Below the pieces are notes generated by a model, which was not told the DNA's origin, did not search any database, and saw only the letters and a program-made list of their open reading frames with translations. The position numbers and the translations under genes are program-made. A stretch of DNA of 64,000 bases from Mucilaginibacter sp. (GTDB taxonomy: Bacteria; Bacteroidota; Bacteroidia; Sphingobacteriales; Sphingobacteriaceae): assembly GCA_028288305.1 (NCBI GenBank), contig JAQBOA010000053.1, forward strand, positions 186,001 to 250,000, written 5' to 3'. Positions 54,608 to 63,198 of this stretch are shown piece after piece; the stretch's first letter is position 1; each line of letters begins with the position of its first letter.

Positions 54608-55522
54608 ATGAACAAATCACGCAGAACATTTATTAAAAATAGCACATTGGCAGTTGCCGGTACAGCTTTATTACCCAATCATTTATTTGCTGGAGAAAAG
54701 AAAATTGAAAGAGTAGGGGTACAGCTTTACAGTGTAAGAGGTACAATGGGAACTGATCCGGTTGGCACTTTGAAAAAACTTTATGACGTTGGATATCGCC
54801 ATGTTGAGCATGCAAATTATATAGACCGTAAGTTTTATGGATTCGAAGCAAAAGGGTTTAAAAAAGTATTAAACGATATTGACCTTCAAATGCCAAGTGG
54901 CCATACCGTAATGACTGCTCAGGATTGGGATACATCAAAAGGAGATTTTACCGATAAATGGAAATATACCATTGAAGATGCGGCCACAGTTGGCCAGAGA
55001 TATGTGATAAGTCCATGGCTTGATGAAAGCTTGCGTACTGATATGGACGCGTTAAAACGATTTATGGACCAGATGAACAAATGTGGTGAGCTTTGTAAGG
55101 CACACGGAATGAAATTTGGCTATCATAATCACAACTTCGAATTTAAAACAAAGATTGGCGATGGTGATTTATATGATTATATCCTCACCAATACTGATCC
55201 AAACTTAGTAGCACAGCAAATAGATATTGGTAATATGCTTGGCGCGGGTGGAGTTGCTTCAGACCTTTTAAAAAAATACCCCGGCCGTTTTGAACTAATG
55301 CATGTTAAAGATGAAATAAAGAGTGACACAAAAGGCAATATGGATGGTTATGACAGTACCATACTTGGACAGGGAGTGATGCCTGTGAAGGATATTGTAA
55401 AAGCAGCAAGGAAAATAGGCGGAACTTCTCAGTTTATTATAGAACAGGAATCTTACCAGGGAAAAGACCCGGTAGATTGTGTAAAAATTGATTTACAAAT
55501 GATGAAAAAATGGGGATTTTAA
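54608..55522 (+). CDS. Tat-exported sugar isomerase/epimerase (TIM barrel)
   Basis: 304 residues. Twin-arginine signal SRRTFIKNSTLAVAGTALLP precedes an AP-endonuclease-2-like TIM barrel: GVQLYSVRGTMGTDP, VGYRHVEHANYIDRKFYG, HGMKFGYHNHNFEF, QQIDIGNMLGAGG, MHVKDEIKS, FIIEQESYQ. The metal ligands (E, D, H, E) are recognisable. Relatives act on keto-sugars or inositols, including 3-keto-glycoside processing enzymes. Export by Tat implies a periplasmic cofactor-loaded or metal enzyme. In an operon-like run with the propeller gene. Confidence 0.88.
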   Translation: MNKSRRTFIKNSTLAVAGTALLPNHLFAGEKKIERVGVQLYSVRGTMGTDPVGTLKKLYDVGYRHVEHANYIDRKFYGFEAKGFKKVLNDIDLQMPSGHTVMTAQDWDTSKGDFTDKWKYTIEDAATVGQRYVISPWLDESLRTDMDALKRFMDQMNKCGELCKAHGMKFGYHNHNFEFKTKIGDGDLYDYILTNTDPNLVAQQIDIGNMLGAGGVASDLLKKYPGRFELMHVKDEIKSDTKGNMDGYDSTILGQGVMPVKDIVKAARKIGGTSQFIIEQESYQGKDPVDCVKIDLQMMKKWGF

Positions 55523-55683
55523 CAGTATTCTTTTAACTTTCGTTTTCATTTGAGCTTTTCCTGCAGGAATTTAAAAATTTCACTTAAAAAGTTATAAACC
55601 CGGTTGCTTCTGCAATTAATATAGTGTTGAATATATTAATAAATGTTAAGTATACATGATTTAATTAAACAATTGCACATTAA

Positions 55684-56301
55684 ATGAACAGGCGTACAGT
55701 AATAAAAAATCTGGCTTTAGTTATTGGTGGGGCAGCACTGCTTCCATCCTGTATGAAAAATAATGGAGGGCTCTCTATTCACTTTAAACATTTGAATATT
55801 AGTGCAGACCAGGAAAATTTGATAGGGGATATATGTGAAACCATCATACCTAAAACAAATACCCCTGGCGCCAAAGACCTTAACCTGCATTTATTTGTAT
55901 TAAAAATGCTTGATGACTGTTATAAAAAGAAAGATCAGCAGGCATTTATGGTGGGTTTAAATCAGTTTAACGATATGGTTAAAAAGAAGTATAACAACTC
56001 ATTTAGTGACCTAAGCGTTAAGGAGCGGGAAGATGTTTTAACTGCGCTGGATAAAAGTAGCAAGTCTGCCGCCGATCCATCAAAAAGTATTAAACCTGTT
56101 CGTGATTCACAGAAAAGTCTTGACGTAGCTAAAAAGAAACCAGATGTACCTCCGTTAAACTTTTTTTATGGAGCAATAAAACAACAAACTATATTCGGTT
56201 ACACCAATTCTAAATATTTCATGACAAAGCAAATAGTTTATGAATTGGTTCCCGGAAGATATAATGCACATTTTCCTGTTAAAAATCTCAAGACAGTTTA
56301 A
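55684..56301 (+). CDS. Tat lipoprotein, gluconate 2-dehydrogenase subunit 3 family
   Basis: 205 residues. NRRTVIKNLALVIGGAALLPSC combines a Tat motif (RRTVIK) with a lipobox (LLPSC). The body, DICETIIPKTNTPGAKDLNLHLFVLKMLDDCY and FFYGAIKQQTIFGYTNSKY, is the gluconate 2-dehydrogenase subunit 3 domain. In FAD-dependent glucose and glucoside dehydrogenases this small subunit carries the Tat signal and the flavoprotein hitch-hikes through with it. It sits 2 bp before the first GMC gene, so the pair is clear. Confidence 0.9.
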   Translation: MNRRTVIKNLALVIGGAALLPSCMKNNGGLSIHFKHLNISADQENLIGDICETIIPKTNTPGAKDLNLHLFVLKMLDDCYKKKDQQAFMVGLNQFNDMVKKKYNNSFSDLSVKEREDVLTALDKSSKSAADPSKSIKPVRDSQKSLDVAKKKPDVPPLNFFYGAIKQQTIFGYTNSKYFMTKQIVYELVPGRYNAHFPVKNLKTV

Positions 56302-56303
56302 AT

Positions 56304-58019
56304 ATGGCTAACTTAAATACCGACAGCGTTAAAGGACGCACGTTTGACGCCATTGTAATAGGTTCCGGAATGAGTGGCGGTTGGGCAGCTAAGGAGCTTA
56401 CCGGAAAGGGGCTTAAAACGTTAATGCTGGAGCGTGGTCGCGACGTTAAACATATAAAGGATTATCCTACCACAAATATGTATCCCTGGGAGTTTGAACA
56501 CCGGGGCGAAATACCGATGGATGTACAGGAAGCAAATCCTGTAGTTAATCGCTGTTATGCCTTTAGGGAAGATGCAGAACATTTTTTCGTGAAAGATCAT
56601 GAGCATCCTTATGTGCAGCAAAAGCCTTTCGACTGGATACGCGGTTACCAGGTTGGTGGAAAATCGTTAATGTGGGCAAGACAAACTCAGCGATGGAGCG
56701 ATTTTGATTTTGAAGGACCAGCAAGAGATGGGTTTGCAGTTGACTGGCCCATACGTTATAAAGATATTGATCTCTGGTATAGTTATGTAGAAAAATTTGC
56801 AGGTATTGCCGGTAATAGAGACGGCATCCCGGAACTTCCTGATGGTGAGTTTTTGCCGGCATATCCTTTGAATGACGTAGAGGATTATTTTAGTAAACAT
56901 GTAAAAAGTAATTATAAAAACCGGCATGTGATTAGTGCCAGGTGTGCACATCTTTCCAAACCTAATCAAATACATATTGATCAGGGCCGTACACAATGCG
57001 AAAACCGCATATTATGTCAGCGAGGCTGTCCATTCGGAGGTTATTTCAGCGCTAATTCATCTACCATACCATGGGCATTAAAGTCCGGTAATTTAACATT
57101 AAGGCCTTTCTCTGTTGTACAATCTATCATTTATGATGATAAATTAGGCAAAGCCACAGGTGTGCGTGTTATAGACTCAAAAACAAAGGACGTAATAGAA
57201 TATTATGCCCGCATTATTTTTGTAAATGCTGCAGCCTTAAATACTAACCTGCTATTATTAAATTCTACTTCCAGCCGTTTTCCAAATGGCTTTGGTAATG
57301 ATAGCGGAGTTTTAGGTAAATATGTTGCTTTTCATAATTATTCGGCCCATATAGGTGCCGAGTATGATGGTTTTAAAGATTGGACAACCGATGGCCGTAA
57401 TCCTGCGGGTGGCGGTTATATACCACGTTTCAGAAATGTTTATAAACAGGAAACGGATTTCTTACGTGGCTACGCTTCTGGTTTTAGCGCTTATCGTTTC
57501 AGACAGCATAAATACGACGGAGTAGGGGCCACATTAAAAGAAAACCTGGTAAAAGGTGACCTTGGGCCTTGGTACGTAGGTTCGCACATGATGGGCGAAA
57601 CCATACCAAAGGAAAATAACTTTGTAAGTCTTGATGCAAAACAAAAAGATGAATGGGGTGTGCCCCTGTTGAATATTTCTGTTGATTACGATGATAACGA
57701 CGAGAAGATGAAGAAGGATTATGTAGAACAGCTTAGCGAGATGTTTACTTCAGCTGGTTTCACTAATATACGACCTTCAACTAACCACCAGGCTCCGGGG
57801 CTGGATATTCATGAGATGGGTGGCGCACGTATGGGCAATGATCCTAAAACTTCCGTTTTAAATAAATGGAACCAGGTACACACCTGTAAAAATGTATTTG
57901 TAACTGATGGTGCTTGTATGACCTCAACTTCATGCCAAAATCCATCGCTTACTTATATGGCTTTAACTGCCCGCGCCGCAGATCATGCCATTAGGGAAAT
58001 GAATAAAGGGAATATTTAG
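56304..58019 (+). CDS. GMC-family FAD sugar dehydrogenase, catalytic subunit 1
   Basis: 571 residues. FAD-binding N-terminus FDAIVIGSGMSGGWAAKELT and the GMC second block GGKSLMWARQTQRWSDFDF. The C-terminal catalytic region has DIHEMGGARMG and VTDGACMTSTSCQNPSLTYM. Three cysteines at C232, C238 and C242 (CENRILCQRGC) have the C-x5-C-x3-C spacing of the 3Fe-4S site known in bacterial FAD glucose dehydrogenase. No signal of its own; export with the small subunit encoded just upstream is inferred. Substrate is probably a sugar or glycoside. Confidence 0.9.
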   Translation: MANLNTDSVKGRTFDAIVIGSGMSGGWAAKELTGKGLKTLMLERGRDVKHIKDYPTTNMYPWEFEHRGEIPMDVQEANPVVNRCYAFREDAEHFFVKDHEHPYVQQKPFDWIRGYQVGGKSLMWARQTQRWSDFDFEGPARDGFAVDWPIRYKDIDLWYSYVEKFAGIAGNRDGIPELPDGEFLPAYPLNDVEDYFSKHVKSNYKNRHVISARCAHLSKPNQIHIDQGRTQCENRILCQRGCPFGGYFSANSSTIPWALKSGNLTLRPFSVVQSIIYDDKLGKATGVRVIDSKTKDVIEYYARIIFVNAAALNTNLLLLNSTSSRFPNGFGNDSGVLGKYVAFHNYSAHIGAEYDGFKDWTTDGRNPAGGGYIPRFRNVYKQETDFLRGYASGFSAYRFRQHKYDGVGATLKENLVKGDLGPWYVGSHMMGETIPKENNFVSLDAKQKDEWGVPLLNISVDYDDNDEKMKKDYVEQLSEMFTSAGFTNIRPSTNHQAPGLDIHEMGGARMGNDPKTSVLNKWNQVHTCKNVFVTDGACMTSTSCQNPSLTYMALTARAADHAIREMNKGNI

Positions 58020-58148
58020 TTTGCCCGGTTAAAAAAGTTTAAAAGTCATCTTCAAGAGAGAGGATTTAGATATGAAAATGAACGATTTTAACTTAAAATA
58101 TTTATACAAAATGACTTTAAATCATCTTTAAAATGCAGTAAACCCATT

Positions 58149-58205
58149 ATTGTGTTAAAAAAACACAATGAAAATTTGACCAATAATTTTTTGTTCATAC
58201 ATTTA
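58149..58205 (+). promoter_or_regulatory. candidate promoter of second GMC gene
   Basis: TTTG at 58175-58178 and TACATTTA at 58198-58205 are 19 bp apart, the Bacteroidota -33/-7 arrangement with one mismatch in the last base. A hairpin attgtgtt/aacacaat (58149-58169) just upstream could be an operator or the previous gene's terminator. Confidence 0.5.
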
Positions 58206-58252
58206 GCGAAGTAACCAATACATAAATTTATTTAACCTTTTATTATTATAAT

Positions 58253-59932
58253 ATGTCTGCAAATACTTATGACGCGATTGTCATTGGTTCAGGGATTTCG
58301 GGCGGTTGGGCTGCTAAGGAGTTAACTGAAAAAGGCCTAAAAACCATAATGTTGGAACGGGGCCGTAACATTGAGCACATTAAAGATTATGTTAATGCGA
58401 ACAAAGCTCCCTGGGAGTTTCCACACAGGGGTGGCCGTACGCAAAAAATGATCGAAGATTATCCTGTGCTAAAACGCGATTACCCGCTTAATGAAACCAA
58501 CCTTGATTATTGGGCCAGTGATAAAGATAGCCCCTATGTTGAAGTAAAACGTTTCGACTGGTTTAGGGGATATCATGTTGGCGGCCGCTCACTGATGTGG
58601 GGAAGGCAGTCATACCGATGGGCTGATTTCAATTTTGAAGAAAATTTAAAAGATGGGATCGGGGTTGATTGGCCTATCCGTTATAAAGACCTGGAGCCAT
58701 GGTATGCCTATGCTGAGAAATTCGCAGGTATATCAGGTAATAAAGATGGTCTTTCTGTACTTCCTGATGGTGATTTTATGCCTCCTATGGAAATGAATTG
58801 CGTGGAGAAAGACGTTGCTGCACGGTTTAAAGAACATTATAAAGAAGCCCGTTCATTTATAATAGGACGTACCGCTAATATTACTGTTCCTCATAATAAC
58901 CGTACTAATTGCCAGTACCGCAATAAATGTTGGTTAGGTTGTCCGTTCGGCGCCTACTTTAGTACACAATCAGCTACTTTACCTGCTGCTATGGCTACTG
59001 GTAATCTAACCCTTCGTCCATGGTCAATAGTTACCCGGATATTGTATGACAAGGATACTAAAAAGGCTAAAGGAGTTGAGGTGCTGGACGCTGAAACAAA
59101 CAAAACTTATGAATATTATGCCAAGGTAATTTTTGTTAACGCATCAACATTCAATAGTGCCTGGATATTAATGAATTCGGCAACAGATATTTGGCCTGGT
59201 GGCTTAGGTAGCAGCAGCGGCGAACTTGGCCACAATGTAATGGATCATCACTTAGGTGTAGGCGCTTCAGGCACTGTTGAAGGTTTTGAAGATAAATATT
59301 ACTTTGGGCGAAGGGCAAATGGTATCTACATTCCCCGTTACAGGAACATGGGTGGTGAAAAACGCGATTATATTCGTGGGTTTGGTTACCAGGGTGGCGG
59401 CGGCCGCGAGGGCTGGAGCAGGGATATTGCGGAGATGAATGTTGGAGGTGCGTTTAAAGATGCATTGACTGAACCGGGTACCTGGACAATGGGTGTTGGA
59501 GGCTTTGGCGAAACGTTGCCTTATCATGAAAATAAGATTACGCTTGATAAAACCAAAAAGGATAAGTGGGGATTGCCTGTTTTAGCTTTCGATGCTGAAA
59601 TTAAGGACAACGAAAAGAAAATGCGTATCGATATGGAAAACGATGCCAAAGAAATGCTGGAAGCTGCCGGTGTAAAAAATGTAAGAACACATAGCGGTAA
59701 TCCTTATTTGGGAAGGGGTATTCATGAAATGGGCACAGCACGTATGGGTCGTGATCCAAAAACATCTGTATTAAATGGCTGGAACCAGGTATGGGACGCT
59801 AAAAATGTGTTTGTTACCGATGGGGCTGCAATGACATCAGCAGCTTGTCAAAATCCGTCACTTACTTATATGGCGCTTACTGCCCGCGCAGCTAATTATG
59901 CTGTTGAGGAATTGAAAAAAGGAAATGTATAA
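58253..59932 (+). CDS. GMC-family FAD sugar dehydrogenase, catalytic subunit 2
   Basis: 559 residues. YDAIVIGSGISGGWAAKELT (FAD site), GYHVGGRSLMWGRQSYRWADF, the cysteine cluster CQYRNKCWLGC (C220, C226, C230; C-x5-C-x3-C as in 3Fe-4S FAD dehydrogenases) and the C-terminal GIHEMGTARMG with VTDGAAMTSAACQNPSLTY. Clear paralogue of the preceding flavoprotein but with its own promoter-like box. Its last codons are duplicated downstream of an inserted palindromic repeat. No signal; Tat co-export with a small subunit is inferred. Confidence 0.9.
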   Translation: MSANTYDAIVIGSGISGGWAAKELTEKGLKTIMLERGRNIEHIKDYVNANKAPWEFPHRGGRTQKMIEDYPVLKRDYPLNETNLDYWASDKDSPYVEVKRFDWFRGYHVGGRSLMWGRQSYRWADFNFEENLKDGIGVDWPIRYKDLEPWYAYAEKFAGISGNKDGLSVLPDGDFMPPMEMNCVEKDVAARFKEHYKEARSFIIGRTANITVPHNNRTNCQYRNKCWLGCPFGAYFSTQSATLPAAMATGNLTLRPWSIVTRILYDKDTKKAKGVEVLDAETNKTYEYYAKVIFVNASTFNSAWILMNSATDIWPGGLGSSSGELGHNVMDHHLGVGASGTVEGFEDKYYFGRRANGIYIPRYRNMGGEKRDYIRGFGYQGGGGREGWSRDIAEMNVGGAFKDALTEPGTWTMGVGGFGETLPYHENKITLDKTKKDKWGLPVLAFDAEIKDNEKKMRIDMENDAKEMLEAAGVKNVRTHSGNPYLGRGIHEMGTARMGRDPKTSVLNGWNQVWDAKNVFVTDGAAMTSAACQNPSLTYMALTARAANYAVEELKKGNV

Positions 59933-60016
59933 GCCTCACCCTGCCCTCTCCAAAAGAGAGGGTTTGAAAAAGAGCGAAGTTAAAGTCCTCTCCTTTGGAG
60001 AGGATTTAGGTGAGGC
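59933..60016. mobile_element. palindromic repeat element at GMC gene end
   Basis: Bounded by gcctcacc and ggtgaggc, with an inner pair ccctctcc..ctctcctttggagagg. 84 bp. It starts at the base after the GMC stop and is followed by a second copy of the gene's last codons. Same family as 37975-38100. Confidence 0.65.
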
Positions 60017-60056
60017 TAACTACGCTGTTGAGGAATTGAAAAAAAATAACATCTAA
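60015..60056 (+). pseudogene. displaced C-terminus of the GMC gene
   Basis: Encodes ANYAVEELKKNNI and a stop, against ANYAVEELKKGNV at the live end (59891-59932). The 40-base copies differ at about 8 positions. No start or upstream gene. Probably the ancestral 3' end or a target-site duplication. Confidence 0.65.
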
Positions 60057-60074
60057 CCGTTTGAAATAAAAACC

Positions 60075-61496
60075 ATGGCTGAAAAAACAGAAGCTGATAA
60101 ATCTAACCCCTCAAGGAGGGAGTTTCTTAAAACAAGTACTCTTGCCGCGGCAAGCTTTATGATTGTTCCCCGGTTTGTGCTGGGCGGTAAGGGCTATATA
60201 GCACCAAGTGACCGTTTAATTGTTGCAAGTGTTGGTGTAGGCGGTAAGGGTGGAGATGACATTTCTCATTTTAATAAAACCGGAAAAGCAGAGATTGCTT
60301 TTTTATGTGATGTTGACGATGTGAGGGCTGCAAACTCTGTTAAAAGCTTTCCTAAAGCAAAATATTACAAAGATTGGCGCGAATTATTTGATAAGGATTC
60401 AAAGAATTTTGATGCTGTGTCAGTTTCAACACCCGATCATACACATGCAATAGTGGCCTATCATGCTATGCAGCTTGGAAAGCATGTTTATGTACAAAAA
60501 CCGTTAACACATGATATTGCTGAGGCACGGTTATTAACAGAAGCAGCTAAAAAATATAAAGTGGTTACACAAATGGGTAACCAGGGTGCATCAAACGATG
60601 GTACACGCCAGTTAGCAGAATGGTATGATGCTGATATTATTGGTGATGTACACACTGTTTATTGCTGGACAAACCGTCCGGTATGGCCACAGGGAATTCC
60701 ATGGCCAACTACAAAAACCGAAGTTCCCGCAACATTGAATTGGGACTTATGGCTGGGTACTGCTCCATACAAAGATTACATAGATAATTTGGTTCCGTTT
60801 AACTGGCGCGGCTGGTGGGATTATGGTACTGGAGCACTTGGCGATATGGGTTGCCACCTTGTGGAAGCTCCATTCAGGGTACTTGGTTTGCAATATGCCA
60901 AAGATGTACAAGCAAGTGTTGGTACTGTATATGTTGGTGAGTTTAAACAAGGGCATTTCCCCGATAGTTGTCCGCCTTCGAGCCATATTACACTTACTTT
61001 CCCAAAAACCCATAAAACAAAAGGCGATATTACCCTGCATTGGATGGATGGCGGCATACAGCCGGAAAGACCTGAAGAATTAGGGGCTAATGAACGTTTT
61101 GGTGATGATGGTAATGGTACTTTATTTATTGGTACCAAAGGCAAAATGATGGCCAGTACCTATTCGGCAAATCCTTTATTATTGCCAACTTCACGTACTA
61201 ACGAAGTAAAGGTTAAGCAAACAATACCGCGTGTAACCGGACAATCGGATGGTCATTATGGTCAGTGGATTGAAGGTTGTTTGGCCGGATATGGTAAAAC
61301 GCAATTAAGTTCATCTTTTGACGTAGCCGGGCCTTTAACTGAAGCTTTGTTAATGGCAAACCTTGCTGTTAGAGGACATGACCTTAAAGGCGGCCATATT
61401 AAAATGCTTTGGGATAATGATAATATGCGGATAACAAACTTTGACGCAGTTAATCAATATGTTAAACGGCAATACAGAGAAGGCTGGAGCATATAA
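60075..61496 (+). CDS. Tat-exported Gfo/Idh/MocA oxidoreductase
   Basis: 473 residues. Canonical Tat signal SRREFLKTSTLAAASFMIVP, then a Rossmann NAD(P)-binding domain (VASVGVGGKGGDDIS, AFLCDVDD, VSVSTPDHTHAIVAYHAM) with the HVYVQKPLTHDIAEA motif (EKP-type lysine) and a C-terminal dehydrogenase domain (DYGTGALGDMGCHLVE). Such Tat-exported members act on sugars or glycosides and can hold their cofactor tightly. In this cluster it could act on keto-sugar products of the GMC enzymes. Confidence 0.92.
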   Translation: MAEKTEADKSNPSRREFLKTSTLAAASFMIVPRFVLGGKGYIAPSDRLIVASVGVGGKGGDDISHFNKTGKAEIAFLCDVDDVRAANSVKSFPKAKYYKDWRELFDKDSKNFDAVSVSTPDHTHAIVAYHAMQLGKHVYVQKPLTHDIAEARLLTEAAKKYKVVTQMGNQGASNDGTRQLAEWYDADIIGDVHTVYCWTNRPVWPQGIPWPTTKTEVPATLNWDLWLGTAPYKDYIDNLVPFNWRGWWDYGTGALGDMGCHLVEAPFRVLGLQYAKDVQASVGTVYVGEFKQGHFPDSCPPSSHITLTFPKTHKTKGDITLHWMDGGIQPERPEELGANERFGDDGNGTLFIGTKGKMMASTYSANPLLLPTSRTNEVKVKQTIPRVTGQSDGHYGQWIEGCLAGYGKTQLSSSFDVAGPLTEALLMANLAVRGHDLKGGHIKMLWDNDNMRITNFDAVNQYVKRQYREGWSI

Positions 61497-61631
61497 TAAT
61501 TTTGAATTACTGAGTTAATGAATTATTGATTTTAAAATCTTATAATTGGCATACTAATCAATAACTCAATAATTCAGTAATTCAATAAATAAATCAGTAA
61601 TTCAATAATTCACTAATTCAATAATTGAAAA
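61497..61631. repeat. aattcaataatt word array
   Basis: Words such as attactgagttaatgaatta, then ataactcaataattcagtaa and attcactaattcaataatt, fill the gap, head-to-head. Similar arrays sit before each of the next two genes, so each starts a few bases after the same motif. Confidence 0.6.
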
Positions 61632-62255
61632 ATGAATAGAAGAGACGCCATAGGCAGGGTTGCCCTCATCATGGGTGGTGCTGTGATAGGAGCAGATTTT
61701 TTTCTTTCGGGATGTAAACCCAACACTGCAACTCAGGTAAGTGACCTGTTTGATACTAATCATGTAGCCTTTTTAAATGAGGTTGCTGATACTATACTCC
61801 CTACAACAAGCTCACCGGGTGCAAAAGCAGCAAATGTTGGTCAGTTCATGGCTGTAATGGTTAGGGATTGTTATACGCCAGAAAATCAAAAAACATTTTT
61901 GGAAGGTGTGAAAAAGCTGGACGATGCCAGCCAGAAACAGTTCAGCAGCAAATTTATGGATTTGACACCACAGCAACGGACCGAGCTCCTGGTTGCACTT
62001 GATAAAGAGCAAAAGGATTTTACTACTAAAAGAAATAAAGATATGGAAGCTGATATGTTAAAACATAAAGGCGATGCAAAATACAAAGCTCCTAATACGC
62101 CTAATCATTATTTCAGGATGATGAAGGAGTTAACTTTATTGGGTTACTTTACTTCAGAAGTAGGTGCAACAAAAGCTTTACGTTACATTGCAGTACCTGG
62201 ACGTTATGATGGCTGTGTACCTTATAAAAAAGGAGATAAAGCTTGGGCAACGTGA
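61632..62255 (+). CDS. Tat lipoprotein, gluconate 2-dehydrogenase subunit 3 (copy A)
   Basis: 207 residues. MNRRDAIGRVALIMGGAVIG with lipobox FLSGC gives a Tat lipoprotein signal. The body (FLNEVADTILPTTSSPGAKAANVGQFMAVMV, FRMMKELTLLGYFTSEVGATKAL, VPGRYDGCVPYKKG) is the subunit 3 family. It is about 80% identical to the next gene, a recent tandem duplication. It is the likely partner or exporter of one of the GMC flavoproteins. No cytochrome gene is visible here. Confidence 0.9.
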   Translation: MNRRDAIGRVALIMGGAVIGADFFLSGCKPNTATQVSDLFDTNHVAFLNEVADTILPTTSSPGAKAANVGQFMAVMVRDCYTPENQKTFLEGVKKLDDASQKQFSSKFMDLTPQQRTELLVALDKEQKDFTTKRNKDMEADMLKHKGDAKYKAPNTPNHYFRMMKELTLLGYFTSEVGATKALRYIAVPGRYDGCVPYKKGDKAWAT

Positions 62256-62416
62256 TAATTATTGAATTAGTGAGTTATTGATTTATTGAATTCCAATTTA
62301 TTGAATTAGTGATTTATTATTGAATGAATATCGGAAATTAATAAATGAATAATTCAAAATTAGCCTTGCAAATCAATAATTCAATAACTCACTAAATCAT
62401 CAATTCACTAATTAAA
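62256..62416. repeat. aattcaataatt inverted word array
   Basis: Left half attgaattagtgagttattg (about 62262-62281) is answered by ataactcactaaatcatcaa and ttcactaatt near 62385-62413. The array lies between the duplicated small-subunit genes and may have been copied with them. Confidence 0.6.
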
Positions 62417-63043
62417 ATGAATAGAAGAGACGCCATAAGTAGAGTAGCTTTATTAATGGGCGGTGCTGTTATAGGTGCCGATTTTTTTATTTTGGGATGT
62501 AAGTCCTCAACTTCCCAGGTAAATGATTTGTTTGATGCAGAGCATGTAGCCTTTTTAAATGAAGTAGCAGATACTATCCTGCCGACAACTACTTCACCAG
62601 GTGCAAAAGCCGCGAATGTAGGGCAATTTATGGCTGTGATGGTTAGGGATTGTTACGCACCAGCAGATCAAAAAACATTTTTGGAAGGCGTAAAAAAAAT
62701 GGACGATGCGAGTAAGAAACAATTCAGCAATAAGTTTATGAATCTTTCTTCAAAACAGCGTACCGATTTGCTTATTGGTCTTGATAAAGAGCAAAGGGAT
62801 TTTACTTCTAAAAGAAATAAAGATTTGGAAACTGACATGCTAAAGCATAAAGGTGATACAAAATATGCAGAACCTGATATGCCTAACCATTATTTTAGGA
62901 TGATGAAAGAGTTAACTTTACTAGGTTACTTTACCTCGGAAGTTGGTGCTACAAAAGCCTTGCGTTATATAGAAACACCCGGACATTATGATGGATGTAT
63001 GCCTTATAAAAAAGGTGACAAAGCATGGGCGCTGGACGACTAG
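62417..63043 (+). CDS. Tat lipoprotein, gluconate 2-dehydrogenase subunit 3 (copy B)
   Basis: 208 residues. MNRRDAISRVALLMGGAVIG and the lipobox FILGC are equivalent to copy A, and the whole protein aligns with it. Differences cluster in the middle helical part and the C-terminus (WALDD against WAT). The two copies probably allow different flavoprotein partners or a dosage effect; the sequence does not distinguish these. Confidence 0.9.
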   Translation: MNRRDAISRVALLMGGAVIGADFFILGCKSSTSQVNDLFDAEHVAFLNEVADTILPTTTSPGAKAANVGQFMAVMVRDCYAPADQKTFLEGVKKMDDASKKQFSNKFMNLSSKQRTDLLIGLDKEQRDFTSKRNKDLETDMLKHKGDTKYAEPDMPNHYFRMMKELTLLGYFTSEVGATKALRYIETPGHYDGCMPYKKGDKAWALDD

Positions 63044-63198
63044 ACTAATTGTTGAGTTAATGAATTATTGAATTATTGATTTTTTTTAGATTATTAATAA
63101 TTAAGTACGCAAATTCAATAATTCATTAAATCATTAAATCATTAACTCAAAACTAAATATTCAATAATTCACTAAATCAATAATTCAATAATTAACAT
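63044..63198. repeat. aattcaataatt word array
   Basis: Words ttgagttaatgaattattga near the 5' side and aattcaataattcactaaat repeats near the 3' side, directly before the last gene. Same type as the two preceding gaps. Confidence 0.6.

Noticed and set aside
61497..63198. AT-rich repeats taken as a CRISPR array
   Set aside because: Units are short, unequal and head-to-head, without constant repeats or spacers, and no cas genes are present.
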